A stretch of DNA of 64,000 bases from Treponema denticola ATCC 35405. GTDB lineage: Bacteria > Spirochaetota > Spirochaetia > Treponematales > Treponemataceae. Made by a program: the position numbers and the translations under genes. Positions 52,381-60,295 of this stretch are shown piece after piece. The DNA is taken from positions 2,232,001 to 2,296,000 of the forward strand of contig NC_002967.9 of assembly GCF_000008185.1 (NCBI RefSeq), given 5' to 3'. Every line of letters starts with the position of its first letter. The stretch's first letter is position 1. The notes beneath the pieces are model-generated. The model worked only from the letters and a program-made list of their open reading frames with translations, was not told the origin of the DNA and did no database searches.

Positions 52381-54197
52381 TGGCAACAAAAAAAGCTGTT
52401 TACGATGAGTCCAAAATAAAAACTTTGAGCTCCCTTGAACACATTCGTTTGAGGACGGGTATGTACATAGGCCGCTTAGGCGACGGCTCAAATCCCGATG
52501 ACGGTATCTATATCCTCGTAAAAGAGGTTATAGACAACTCGATAGACGAGTTTATAATGGGAAACGGCTCGCGCATAGATATTCAACAAGAAGAAAATAA
52601 GATAACGGTCCGCGACTTCGGGCGAGGCATCCCTTTAGGAAAATTGGTAGAATGTGTTTCGGTTATAAACACCGGTGCAAAATATAACGATGATGTCTTT
52701 CAGTTTTCGGTCGGCTTAAACGGAGTCGGAACAAAGGCTGTAAATGCCCTTTCGGAACATTTTAGGGTTGTAGCCGTGCGGGACGGCAAATATGCCGAAG
52801 CAATCTTTGAAAGAGGAAAGCTTGTAAGCGAAAAAAGCGGAAACACAAAGCCCGGAATCAAAAACGGAACTCTGGTAGAATTCATTCCCGATACAAAAAT
52901 TTTCGGGGACTATAAATTCAATTTGGACTTTATCGAAAAACGGATTTGGAACTATGCCTATTTAAACTCCGGCCTTACCTTGAGTTTTAACGGAAAACTT
53001 TTTAAATCCGAAAACGGCCTTTTGGACTTGCTTGAATCCAATGTAGGAACTTCAACAATTTATGAAGTCTGCCGATTTAAGGAAAAACAGCTTGAGTTTG
53101 CTTTTTCGCATACAAACAATTACGGCGAAACCTACTACTCCTTTGTAAACGGACAATACACTTCCGACGGCGGAACCCACCTTTCGGCTTTTAAGGAAGG
53201 CTTATTAAAAGGTATTAACGAGTATTTTAGAAAGAACTATAAGAGCGAAGACGTAAGGGAGGGGACCTGTGCTGCCGTTTCGGTAAAGATTCAAGCTCCC
53301 GTCTTCGAAAGCCAGACAAAGAACAAGCTAGGCAACACCGAGGTGCGCTCTTGGATAGTCAACGATACAAAGTCGGCAGTCGTTGAATGGCTGCAAAAAA
53401 ATGCGGACTCTGCCGCAAAACTTGAAAGCAAGATAATTGCCAACGAAAAACTCCGCACCGAGCTCAACACGGTAAAAAAGGAAGCAAAGGCAGCAGCAAA
53501 AAAAATTGCCATAAAGATTCCGAAATTAAAGGACTGCAAATTCCATTTAGGAGACGGAAAATTCGGTGAAGATACAATGATCTTTATCACCGAAGGAGAC
53601 TCGGCTACGGGAGCCATGGTTTCAAGCAGGGATGTTTTAACGCAGGCAATTTTTTCTCTACGAGGAAAACCCGAAAACATGTACGGCAAAAAACGGGCTC
53701 AGATATATAAAAATGCCGAGCTTTATAATATGATGATGGCCCTGGGCATCGAAAACGATATTGAAGGCTTGCGCTACTCTAAAATCGTAATCGCAACTGA
53801 TGCGGATAACGACGGCTTTCATATCCGAAACCTGCTTTTAACCTTCTTTTTAAGCTATTTTGAAGAGCTGGTTACCTCAGGGCGGGTTCATATTTTGGAA
53901 ACTCCCCTATTCAGGGTACGCACCAAAAAAGAGACAAGTTATTGCTATTCCGAGAAGGAAAGAGATGAGGCTGTAAGCCGCCTTGGGGCTTCTTCCGAAA
54001 TTACCCGCTTTAAGGGCTTGGGAGAAATAAGCCCAAAGGAATTCGGGCAATTTATCGGGCAGGATATAAAACTCCTCCCCGTAACGGTTCAAACCCTAAA
54101 AAAAGTTCCTTCAATTTTGGAATTCTACATGGGCAAAAACACCCCCGAACGCCGCAAATTTATCATGAAAAATCTTCTGGCCGAGATAGACGCTTAA
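52380..54197 (+). CDS. parE: DNA topoisomerase IV subunit B / GyrB-like protein
   Basis: ATPase subunit of a type IIA topoisomerase, 605 residues. GHKL ATPase motifs: VKEVIDNSIDEFIMG, DFGRGIPLG and VGLNGVGTKAVNALS. Transducer domain with TSDGGTHLSAFKEGL, then TOPRIM with FITEGDSATGAM and IVIATDADNDGFHIRNLL (the usual DADxDGxHI), ending FKGLGEISPKEFGQFIG. The A subunit gene (parC) is not adjacent; instead a coiled-coil gene precedes. Whether this is ParE or a second GyrB cannot be decided from the window. Confidence 0.9.
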   Translation: MATKKAVYDESKIKTLSSLEHIRLRTGMYIGRLGDGSNPDDGIYILVKEVIDNSIDEFIMGNGSRIDIQQEENKITVRDFGRGIPLGKLVECVSVINTGAKYNDDVFQFSVGLNGVGTKAVNALSEHFRVVAVRDGKYAEAIFERGKLVSEKSGNTKPGIKNGTLVEFIPDTKIFGDYKFNLDFIEKRIWNYAYLNSGLTLSFNGKLFKSENGLLDLLESNVGTSTIYEVCRFKEKQLEFAFSHTNNYGETYYSFVNGQYTSDGGTHLSAFKEGLLKGINEYFRKNYKSEDVREGTCAAVSVKIQAPVFESQTKNKLGNTEVRSWIVNDTKSAVVEWLQKNADSAAKLESKIIANEKLRTELNTVKKEAKAAAKKIAIKIPKLKDCKFHLGDGKFGEDTMIFITEGDSATGAMVSSRDVLTQAIFSLRGKPENMYGKKRAQIYKNAELYNMMMALGIENDIEGLRYSKIVIATDADNDGFHIRNLLLTFFLSYFEELVTSGRVHILETPLFRVRTKKETSYCYSEKERDEAVSRLGASSEITRFKGLGEISPKEFGQFIGQDIKLLPVTVQTLKKVPSILEFYMGKNTPERRKFIMKNLLAEIDA

Positions 54198-54223
54198 CAA
54201 CCTCTCCGGCGATTAAAAAAAGC

Positions 54224-54252
54224 TTGACTCTTTATTGTGATTACAATATAAT
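54224..54252 (+). promoter_or_regulatory. mazEF promoter with spacer palindrome
   Basis: -35 TTGACT (54224-54229), 17-bp spacer, -10 TATAAT (54247-54252). Palindrome attgt-gatt-acaat (54234-54247) lies between them and is a likely autoregulatory operator. Confidence 0.75.
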
Positions 54253-54271
54253 TACATAAAGGAGGCCTTTT

Positions 54272-54514
54272 ATGATTGTATCGCTTGTACCTGTGGGAAA
54301 TTCACGCGGAGTAAGATTACCGAAACTCGTGCTTGATAAGGTTTCAAGTGCAGATAAGTTTGAAGTGGAGGTTTCGGAAAAAGGAATTTTATTAAAACCT
54401 ATAAAATACGAACCTCGAAAAGGATGGGAAGAAGCCTTTCGTAAGATGCACCAAAATAATGAAGACTTAGCTGAGGATATCCCCGAGCCAAGGGATTTTC
54501 AATGGGAATGGTAA
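54272..54514 (+). CDS. mazE: MazE-like antitoxin (AbrB/SpoVT swapped-hairpin family)
   Basis: 80 residues. LVPVGNSRGVRLPKLVLDKV is the DNA-binding swapped-hairpin motif of MazE-type antitoxins; the acidic C-terminus (NNEDLAEDIPEPRDF) is the toxin-binding tail. GGAGG precedes the ATG. Overlaps the toxin gene by 13 bp. Confidence 0.9.
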   Translation: MIVSLVPVGNSRGVRLPKLVLDKVSSADKFEVEVSEKGILLKPIKYEPRKGWEEAFRKMHQNNEDLAEDIPEPRDFQWEW

Positions 54515-54831
54515 TTAAGCAATACGAGGTCTATCTTATAAACTTAGATCCCACAATAGGCCATGAAATACAAAAAACAAGGCCTTGCTTGGTAATATCT
54601 CCCGATGTTATGAATAACAATATTTCCACCGTTATTATTGCCCCTATGACTACAAAGTCTCATGCTTACCCGACAAGGGTCAGTATAAAATTTGAAGGCA
54701 AAAATGGATGGATAGTATTGGATCAAATCAGAACCGTAGACAGGGTAAGATTGGTAAAGCGTTTGGGAAAGATAAAACCGGCAGAAGTCCTTGCCGTAAA
54801 AAAAATCATTAAAGAAATGCTTGTCGATTAA
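54502..54831 (+). CDS. mazF: MazF/PemK endoribonuclease toxin
   Basis: 109 residues of the PemK-like fold: YEVYLINLDPTIGHEIQKTRPCLVISPD, STVIIAPMTTKSHAYPTRV and GWIVLDQIRTVDRVRLV. Members cut single-stranded mRNA at short motifs. The ATG at 54502 follows AAGGGA with 6-nt spacing; ATG 54508 is also possible. The gene stops just before the convergent tcdA-like gene. Confidence 0.92.
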   Translation: MGMVIKQYEVYLINLDPTIGHEIQKTRPCLVISPDVMNNNISTVIIAPMTTKSHAYPTRVSIKFEGKNGWIVLDQIRTVDRVRLVKRLGKIKPAEVLAVKKIIKEMLVD

Positions 54832-54845
54832 AATAAGAATCGGGC

Positions 54846-55568
54846 TTACAATGTTTCTTTAAAAGAAGCCGGCTGATACAGACTTTTAATTACCTCTCCG
54901 GCGATTAAAAGGCCGGCAATTGAGGGTACCCATGCAGCCGAAGCCGGAGGGTTTTGTTTTACGGTACATTCGGTTTTAGAATAAAGTACCTTCAAGTACT
55001 TAACATTCCTTTTTTTAAGCTCGGTACGCATTACCTTACAAAGGGGGCAGACGCTTGTTTTGTAAATATCTGCAAATTCAAAATCGGCGTTTAGGCGGTT
55101 TCCGCAGCCCATCGCCGAGATAATAGGAACCTCATTTTTTTCGGCCTCGGCTGCAAGAAAAATTTTTAAGGCTATTGTATCGACGGCATCAACTATGAAA
55201 TCTACCCTTTTAAAAAAATCTTCGCCTAAGATTTTATAAAAATTATCGGGCAAGATAAAGGAATTTACAGCTTCTATTTTACATGCCGGATTTATATCGG
55301 CAATACGCTCCATTGCAATTTCGGTCTTAGCTTTTCCGATGGTAGAATAAAGGGCATAAAGCTGACGGTTGATATTGCTTTCTTCTATCTCGTCGCCGTC
55401 AATCAAAATAAGCTGCCCTGCCCCGTTTCGGGCAACCCCGCTTCGAGCAAGAGCCTCGGCAGTATAGCTCCCTACGCCTCCCAAACCGAAAACCGCAATC
55501 CGGGCATCTTCAATCTTCTTTAAATTTTCAGAACCTAAAAGAGGCTCAAACCTCGATAAAAAACTCAT
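54846..55568 (-). CDS. tcdA: tRNA threonylcarbamoyladenosine dehydratase (TcdA/CsdL, ThiF family)
   Basis: E1-like ATP-dependent enzyme that cyclises t6A37 in tRNA to ct6A. 240 residues: nucleotide-binding AVFGLGGVGSYTAEALARSG, DGDEIEESNINRQLYAL, DFIVDAVDTIALKIFLA, and the TcdA-type TSVCPLCKVMRTELKKRNVKYLKVLYS. Length and lack of a separate rhodanese domain favour TcdA over ThiF/MoeB. It starts 19 bp after the mraY stop on the same strand. Confidence 0.9.
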   Translation of the reverse strand: MSFLSRFEPLLGSENLKKIEDARIAVFGLGGVGSYTAEALARSGVARNGAGQLILIDGDEIEESNINRQLYALYSTIGKAKTEIAMERIADINPACKIEAVNSFILPDNFYKILGEDFFKRVDFIVDAVDTIALKIFLAAEAEKNEVPIISAMGCGNRLNADFEFADIYKTSVCPLCKVMRTELKKRNVKYLKVLYSKTECTVKQNPPASAAWVPSIAGLLIAGEVIKSLYQPASFKETL

Positions 55569-55587
55569 CGTTCTAAAAATTATAAGC

Positions 55588-56646
55588 CTATCTAATCTTA
55601 AATAGAATTCCTAAAATTACAATCGTAATTAAGATTTGGACAATCACAAATCGGATTAGAACCTGAGTAGGCGACCACTGCAAATTCTTTTTCATGTGGT
55701 CATGAAGAGGAAATCTGATATTTTTAAAAATACGGATTTTAAAAAAGCGGAGCATAACCACTTTTAAAATACCCGTTCCTCCATTTATAAGGATAACGCA
55801 GCTCGTCATCAACAGGATAAAAGGGTTCCGTGAAATAATTACAAGAACGCCGATAAAAAAGCCCAAAGCTCTGGAACCGGCATCTCCCATAAGTACCTTA
55901 CTCGGATAGGCATTATGCCAAAGATAGCCCGTAAGGACTCCGCAGAGGGTAAAAATCATAACTGCCCATTTTGCTCCCGTGCTGATATTGGGAACCAAAA
56001 GATAGGCCGCAACCTTGACATGTCCCAATACAAAGTAAAAAACTATGCCGAGGGAAACCAGGGCCAATAGAATAAGGGTTCCCGAAAGGCCGTCAACTCC
56101 GTCAGTACAGTTTGTTGTGTTAATCGAAATCCACAAAATCATTATTGAAACGACAAAGAAAACAATAGGGTGTACTTCGACAAGGTTTGATATAAATGGA
56201 AGCCAAAAGGAAACCTTTCCTTCAAAATAGATATAAAAAATAACAAGGGCTGTTACGGCCGATAAAATAAAATCCAAGCCGCCCTTTAAATATTCTCCCC
56301 ATGACTTTTCGGATCTGTCATCTAAAAAACCTGTCAGCATAACAGCAAAGGTTATAACCAAAACAAGGCCTTGTGTAAGTGTCGGTATAATCAATAAAAA
56401 AACGCAGAGCACGAAGATGGAAATAAATACCACTCCGCCCCCCGTAGGTTTCCCCACGGCAGCTTCGGGATTTACGGTAAACTCCCGTCCTCTGTCTTTC
56501 GGCAATTTGGAATAAAATTTAGGCAAGAGTAAAACCGTTATTAAAAAGCCCAAAAACAAGCCTAAAGAAATTAAAACGGCATAGGATTGTAAAAGTCTCA
56601 TCGGCCCGAAATAGGGGCCAAGCAGTTCTGCAATATGGTATAACAT
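55588..56646 (-). CDS. mraY: Phospho-N-acetylmuramoyl-pentapeptide-transferase
   Basis: Inner-membrane enzyme making lipid I in peptidoglycan synthesis; 352 residues, about ten helices. Motifs: TGGGVVFI, TTNCTDGVDGLSGTLI (catalytic Asp), MGDAGSRALGFFIG and the MraY-specific HDHMKKNLQWSPTQVLIRF. No Shine-Dalgarno; a -10 TATAAT lies 6 nt before the ATG, so translation is probably leaderless. Confidence 0.96.
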   Translation of the reverse strand: MLYHIAELLGPYFGPMRLLQSYAVLISLGLFLGFLITVLLLPKFYSKLPKDRGREFTVNPEAAVGKPTGGGVVFISIFVLCVFLLIIPTLTQGLVLVITFAVMLTGFLDDRSEKSWGEYLKGGLDFILSAVTALVIFYIYFEGKVSFWLPFISNLVEVHPIVFFVVSIMILWISINTTNCTDGVDGLSGTLILLALVSLGIVFYFVLGHVKVAAYLLVPNISTGAKWAVMIFTLCGVLTGYLWHNAYPSKVLMGDAGSRALGFFIGVLVIISRNPFILLMTSCVILINGGTGILKVVMLRFFKIRIFKNIRFPLHDHMKKNLQWSPTQVLIRFVIVQILITIVILGILFKIR

Positions 56647-56652
56647 TTTTAT

Positions 56653-56682
56653 ATTATACCAAATTTTTATAGATTGTGTCTA
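56653..56682 (-). promoter_or_regulatory. mraY promoter, leaderless arrangement
   Basis: Minus strand: -35 TAGACA (56677-56682), 18-bp spacer, -10 TATAAT (56653-56658), then 6 nt to the ATG (56646). Back-to-back with the DUF368 promoter. Confidence 0.7.
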
Positions 56683-56687
56683 TTGTA

Positions 56688-56716
56688 TTGTTTATATTAT
56701 AAAATTTATGTATACT
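56688..56716 (+). promoter_or_regulatory. DUF368 gene promoter, leaderless arrangement
   Basis: -35 TTGTTT (56688-56693), 17-bp spacer, -10 TATACT (56711-56716), then 6 nt to ATG 56723. Confidence 0.65.
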
Positions 56717-56722
56717 AAAGCA

Positions 56723-57469
56723 ATGTTAAACTATATAAAGAAGATAATAGCAGGTATTGCTATAGGTATAGCAAATGTCATCCCCGGAGTTTCAGGCGGA
56801 ACCATAGCCGTCGTTTTCGGGGTTTATTCCGACCTTATAGGGGCTGCAAGCCTTGACATCAAGATCATTAAAGCTAATTTTAAAATTTATCTTTGCCTTT
56901 TCGGAGGCATGGGCTTAGGAATTCTCCTCTTTGCACGCCTTTTCAAACTTGTTTATGAAAAGTTTCCCGTGCAGACCAATTTCTTTTTTGTAGGCCTCAT
57001 TGTGGGAAGCATCTTTATAATCTTTGAGCTTGTACGCGAAAAAGAAAAAGAGAGCTCTTTTACAAAGGTCTTTAAAATTCTTTGGTTCTTTATAGGTTTA
57101 AGCATAATGCTTGCCCTATACTTTTTTAAGGGAGCGGCGGTCTCATCAACTGCGGCCATAGAAACATTGAGCCTCGGCAGCTTTATCTTTTTATTTCTTG
57201 CAGGTTTTGCAGGAGCAGCTGCAATGATAATTCCGGGTATCTCGGGCTCCTTCCTCCTTTTGATAATGGGAGCTTATTACACAGTAATTAAAGCAATAAC
57301 AGATTTTAATATTCCGGTACTGATTCCTGTAGGCTTAGGTGTTCTAGCCGGCATCATTCTTTCTGCCCGTTTAATCGGTTTTTTCATGGAGAAATTTCCC
57401 AAAATAACCTATGCCTTTATTTTAGGGCTGGTTGCAGGTTCAATCCGTCACATGATACCTGACGGCTGA
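56723..57469 (+). CDS. DUF368 polytopic membrane protein, interrupted by an in-frame TGA
   Basis: Inner-membrane protein of the DUF368 family: GIAIGIANVIPGVSGGTIAVVFGVY at the N-terminus, GFAGAAAMIIPGISGSFLLLIMGAYY in the second half, and TYAFILGLVAGSI near the end. DUF368 members are implicated in undecaprenyl-phosphate recycling, which suits its place back-to-back with mraY. The frame stops at TGA 57467-57469 after IPDG, but the same frame continues for 29 codons with a hydrophobic helix and basic tail (LVAVLCMLAGWGLITVFEKIKKD) to TAA 57557-57559, just before the next gene. A start upstream at 56708 was rejected because it lies upstream of the -10. Confidence 0.85.
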   Translation: MLNYIKKIIAGIAIGIANVIPGVSGGTIAVVFGVYSDLIGAASLDIKIIKANFKIYLCLFGGMGLGILLFARLFKLVYEKFPVQTNFFFVGLIVGSIFIIFELVREKEKESSFTKVFKILWFFIGLSIMLALYFFKGAAVSSTAAIETLSLGSFIFLFLAGFAGAAAMIIPGISGSFLLLIMGAYYTVIKAITDFNIPVLIPVGLGVLAGIILSARLIGFFMEKFPKITYAFILGLVAGSIRHMIPDG

Positions 57470-57579
57470 CTGCTGCCTTCGATGAGGCTGGTTGCAGTCC
57501 TCTGTATGCTTGCAGGCTGGGGCCTGATAACGGTATTTGAAAAGATAAAAAAAGATTAAATTGAAGTAAGGAAATTAAC

Positions 57580-58842
57580 ATGTCACATAAAAGAATTTAT
57601 CAAGTTGACGAAAAAGTTCCGGCGGGGCTTTTCTTACCTTTAAGTATTCAACATACATTTGCAATGTTCGGTGCTTCGGTTTTAGTTCCAATTATATTTG
57701 GAATTGATGCAGGCATCGTATTATTTATGAACGGGGTGGGAACCCTTTTGTTTATAGCTATAACAAAGGGAAAAGCACCCGCCTACTTAGGTTCCAGCTT
57801 TGCTTTTTTAGGGCCTGCCGGCCTGATTATTTCTTCCATGGGATTTCAATATGCCCAAGGGGCCTTTATAGTAACAGGACTTTTAGGCTGTTTGATTGCC
57901 TTTATAATTTATAAGTTCGGAACCTCTTGGATCAATGTCATTCTTCCGCCTGCTGCTATGGGTGCCGTCGTTTCCCTGATCGGTTTTGAACTTACGGGGC
58001 TCACTGTTCGAGGCGGAACTATCGGGGCAAACATCATGACGGAATCGGCCTCACGGGGCGACATAATAGTTTTTTTTATTACGATAGGAGCTGCCGTTTT
58101 AGGTTCGGTTCTTTTTAAGGGCTTTTTATCCACCATTTCTATTTTGATTGCAAGCATTGCAGGCTACATAGCCGCAATCTTTTTCGGTATGGTAGATTTT
58201 TCGATAATAAGAGAAGCAGGGCTTTTTACCCTTCCCCATTTTCAGCTTCCCAAATTCGATCTCATGGCAGTTATCACAATGCTTCCAGTCTTACTAGTTA
58301 TCACAAGCGAACACATAAGTCATCAGGTAGTAACTTCCAACATCATCGGAAAAGACCTATTAAAAAATCCCGGCCTTCACAGGAGTATCTTTGCCGATAA
58401 TTTTTCGACAGCTCTTTCAGGCCTTGTCGGCGGAGTGCCCACTACAACCTACGGCGAAAACATAGGAGTTATGGCAGTTACCGGTATTTACAGCGTTTAT
58501 GTAATTGCAGGAGCCGCAATAATTTCAATCTGTATGGCCTTTATAAGCCCGCTCGCTGCCTTAATCCGTACCGTGCCAGGGAACGTCATAGGCGGCATAA
58601 CATTCTTGCTCTATGGAATGATAGGAGCTTCGGGAATACGCCTTTTAGTAGATTCAAAGGTCGATTATTCAAAATCAAAAAACTTAATCCTAACCTCGAT
58701 AGTATTTACCACAGGATTGAGCGGCCTCAGCATAAAATTCGGAGAAATCGAATTTAAGGGAATGGTTTTAGCCTCCCTCGTTGCCGTAGCTTTAAGCCTT
58801 ATCTTTTTTATTTTTGAAAAACTTGGAGTGCTGGAAGAATAG
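57580..58842 (+). CDS. uraA: Uracil/nucleobase permease (NCS2, UraA family)
   Basis: Proton-coupled nucleobase importer of 420 residues, about 12-14 helices. LFLPLSIQHTFAMFGASVLVPIIFG at the N-terminus, GKAPAYLGSSFAFLGP, VVTSNIIGKDLLKNPGLHRS, and the substrate-binding GVPTTTYGENIGVMAVTG are the UraA signature blocks. It lies 20 bp after the DUF368 frame's final stop and is probably co-transcribed. AAGGAAA serves as ribosome binding site. Confidence 0.94.
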   Translation: MSHKRIYQVDEKVPAGLFLPLSIQHTFAMFGASVLVPIIFGIDAGIVLFMNGVGTLLFIAITKGKAPAYLGSSFAFLGPAGLIISSMGFQYAQGAFIVTGLLGCLIAFIIYKFGTSWINVILPPAAMGAVVSLIGFELTGLTVRGGTIGANIMTESASRGDIIVFFITIGAAVLGSVLFKGFLSTISILIASIAGYIAAIFFGMVDFSIIREAGLFTLPHFQLPKFDLMAVITMLPVLLVITSEHISHQVVTSNIIGKDLLKNPGLHRSIFADNFSTALSGLVGGVPTTTYGENIGVMAVTGIYSVYVIAGAAIISICMAFISPLAALIRTVPGNVIGGITFLLYGMIGASGIRLLVDSKVDYSKSKNLILTSIVFTTGLSGLSIKFGEIEFKGMVLASLVAVALSLIFFIFEKLGVLEE

Positions 58843-58887
58843 GGTGTTGACATACCATCGATTCTCAAAAAAATATTGCATAAGCAT

Positions 58888-58916
58888 TTGACAATGGTAA
58901 TTATATGTGTTAGTAT
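58888..58916 (+). promoter_or_regulatory. Promoter of second hicAB pair
   Basis: -35 TTGACA (58888-58893), 17-bp spacer, -10 TAGTAT (58911-58916), 19 bp before the hicA ATG. Confidence 0.7.
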
Positions 58917-58935
58917 ATTGGTATAAAAGAATGCT

Positions 58936-59133
58936 ATGAAAAGTTATACATCCCGTGAAGTTATAAAAATATTACAAAATGACGGTTGGTATGAAGTGGC
59001 TGTTGTTGGGAGCCATCACCAGTTTAAGCATTCTATAAAAAAAGGACGTGTAACCGTAAAACATCCTGATAAAGATATACCGATTGCGACATTAAAAACT
59101 ATTGAAAAACAATCAGGGATAAGATTTAAATAA
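58936..59133 (+). CDS. hicA: HicA family toxin (short type)
   Basis: 65-residue HicA of the YcfA type: SREVIKILQNDGWYEVAVVGSHHQFKHSIKKGRVTVKHPDKDIPIATLKTI contains the catalytic SHHQFKH histidine and the VxHPDKDI motif. It is distinct from the longer HicA at 20940. Followed 9 bp later by hicB. No clear Shine-Dalgarno. Confidence 0.93.
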   Translation: MKSYTSREVIKILQNDGWYEVAVVGSHHQFKHSIKKGRVTVKHPDKDIPIATLKTIEKQSGIRFK

Positions 59134-59142
59134 GAGGTAAAT

Positions 59143-59559
59143 GTGAAGAAACAAGAACGTTTTTTTTATCCTGCAATATTCACTTATAACGGCAAAAAAG
59201 AAATTGCAGTTGTTTTCCCCGATTTGGGTTGTGCTACCTCGGGAAAAGATGAGGCTGATGCTCTATTATCTGCACGAGAACTTCTTGGCTGTGTTCTGTG
59301 CGGGCTTGAAGATGATGGAGAACCTATTCCTAAGGCTTCTCACTTAAGTAATATAAAAACAGGTAAAAATGAAAAATCCGTTTTAATTGACGTATATCTT
59401 CCTACTTACCGCATGATGCAAAAAACACGTTCGGTTAACCGAACCGTAACCTTACCTGCATGGCTAAATGCTCTTGCCTCGGAGCATAATATAAATTGTT
59501 CACAGCTTTTACAAGAAAGTCTAAAAAAACAATTTCAAACCGTTTTACAAACAAGATAA
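59143..59559 (+). CDS. hicB: HicB family antitoxin
   Basis: 138 residues: FFYPAIFTYNGKKEIAVVFPDLGCATSGKDEADALLSARELLGCVL is the degenerate RNase-H-like HicB domain, and the C-terminal NRTVTLPAWLNALASEHNINCSQLLQESL is a DNA-binding helix-turn-helix/RHH-like part. GTG start. Pairs with the preceding toxin. Confidence 0.93.
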   Translation: MKKQERFFYPAIFTYNGKKEIAVVFPDLGCATSGKDEADALLSARELLGCVLCGLEDDGEPIPKASHLSNIKTGKNEKSVLIDVYLPTYRMMQKTRSVNRTVTLPAWLNALASEHNINCSQLLQESLKKQFQTVLQTR

Positions 59560-59580
59560 ATTTTCGGCAAAATAATTATT

Positions 59581-60243
59581 ATGGAACTTTTGATGCGGAT
59601 ACAAAAAAGATTTTTGTTTTTCTTTTTAGCACTCATTCCGCTTGCCGTTTTAATCGCAAGTCTAGGCAGAGTTTTTCCGTCCGTCGGATTAAATACAAAA
59701 GAAAACCATAGGCAAAAAAATATCTTAGCCATGAGCGAAATTTATTACCGTCAAACTTTTAATAACTGTGCACCCTATTCTGCGATGGCTGCGATAAATA
59801 TAATAACAAAAAAAGAAATATATCCGGAACTTTTAGCAAGAGAAACAGGATGGCGGATAAAAAATAATTTAACCATGCCGCAAGGCCTCATCCAAGTATT
59901 GCACAAACACGGAATAAAAACAAAAGAAGCAGTTTTATCCTGCTGTTCCGATAACGAAAAAATTAATTGGATAAAAAATACGGTCGACGAAGGAAAGCCT
60001 ATTATTCTTTTAATAAAAATAAAAAAAGTTTTACATTATGTAACGGTAATAGGTTACGACGAAAAAGGTTTTATTCTTTACGACTCTCTGCAAGAAAAGA
60101 CAAAATCAAATCCGCGAAAAACAATAAAAGACAAGCCTCAATATTACGGAAACCGTTATTACGAATATTCCGGCCTTATAAAACTTTGGGATAAGGGAGG
60201 CTATAAAATATTTTTTAAAAATTGGGCATTGGTTTGCGGATAA
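59581..60243 (+). CDS. C39-like cysteine peptidase domain protein
   Basis: 220 residues with an N-terminal membrane helix or signal (residues 8-32) and a papain-like C39 domain: TFNNCAPYSAMAAINIITKKE carries the catalytic Cys, and VLHYVTVIGYDEKGFILYDS the catalytic His and Asp. Located outside the inner membrane by inference. Could be a peptidase for bacteriocin-like leaders or an amidase; nothing nearby indicates a substrate. No clear ribosome binding site, so the start is uncertain. Confidence 0.78.
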   Translation: MELLMRIQKRFLFFFLALIPLAVLIASLGRVFPSVGLNTKENHRQKNILAMSEIYYRQTFNNCAPYSAMAAINIITKKEIYPELLARETGWRIKNNLTMPQGLIQVLHKHGIKTKEAVLSCCSDNEKINWIKNTVDEGKPIILLIKIKKVLHYVTVIGYDEKGFILYDSLQEKTKSNPRKTIKDKPQYYGNRYYEYSGLIKLWDKGGYKIFFKNWALVCG

Positions 60244-60295
60244 AATTAGTTTCTTTTGAAAATAAAAAGTTCCGTACCTCAGACTAAAAACTTTT

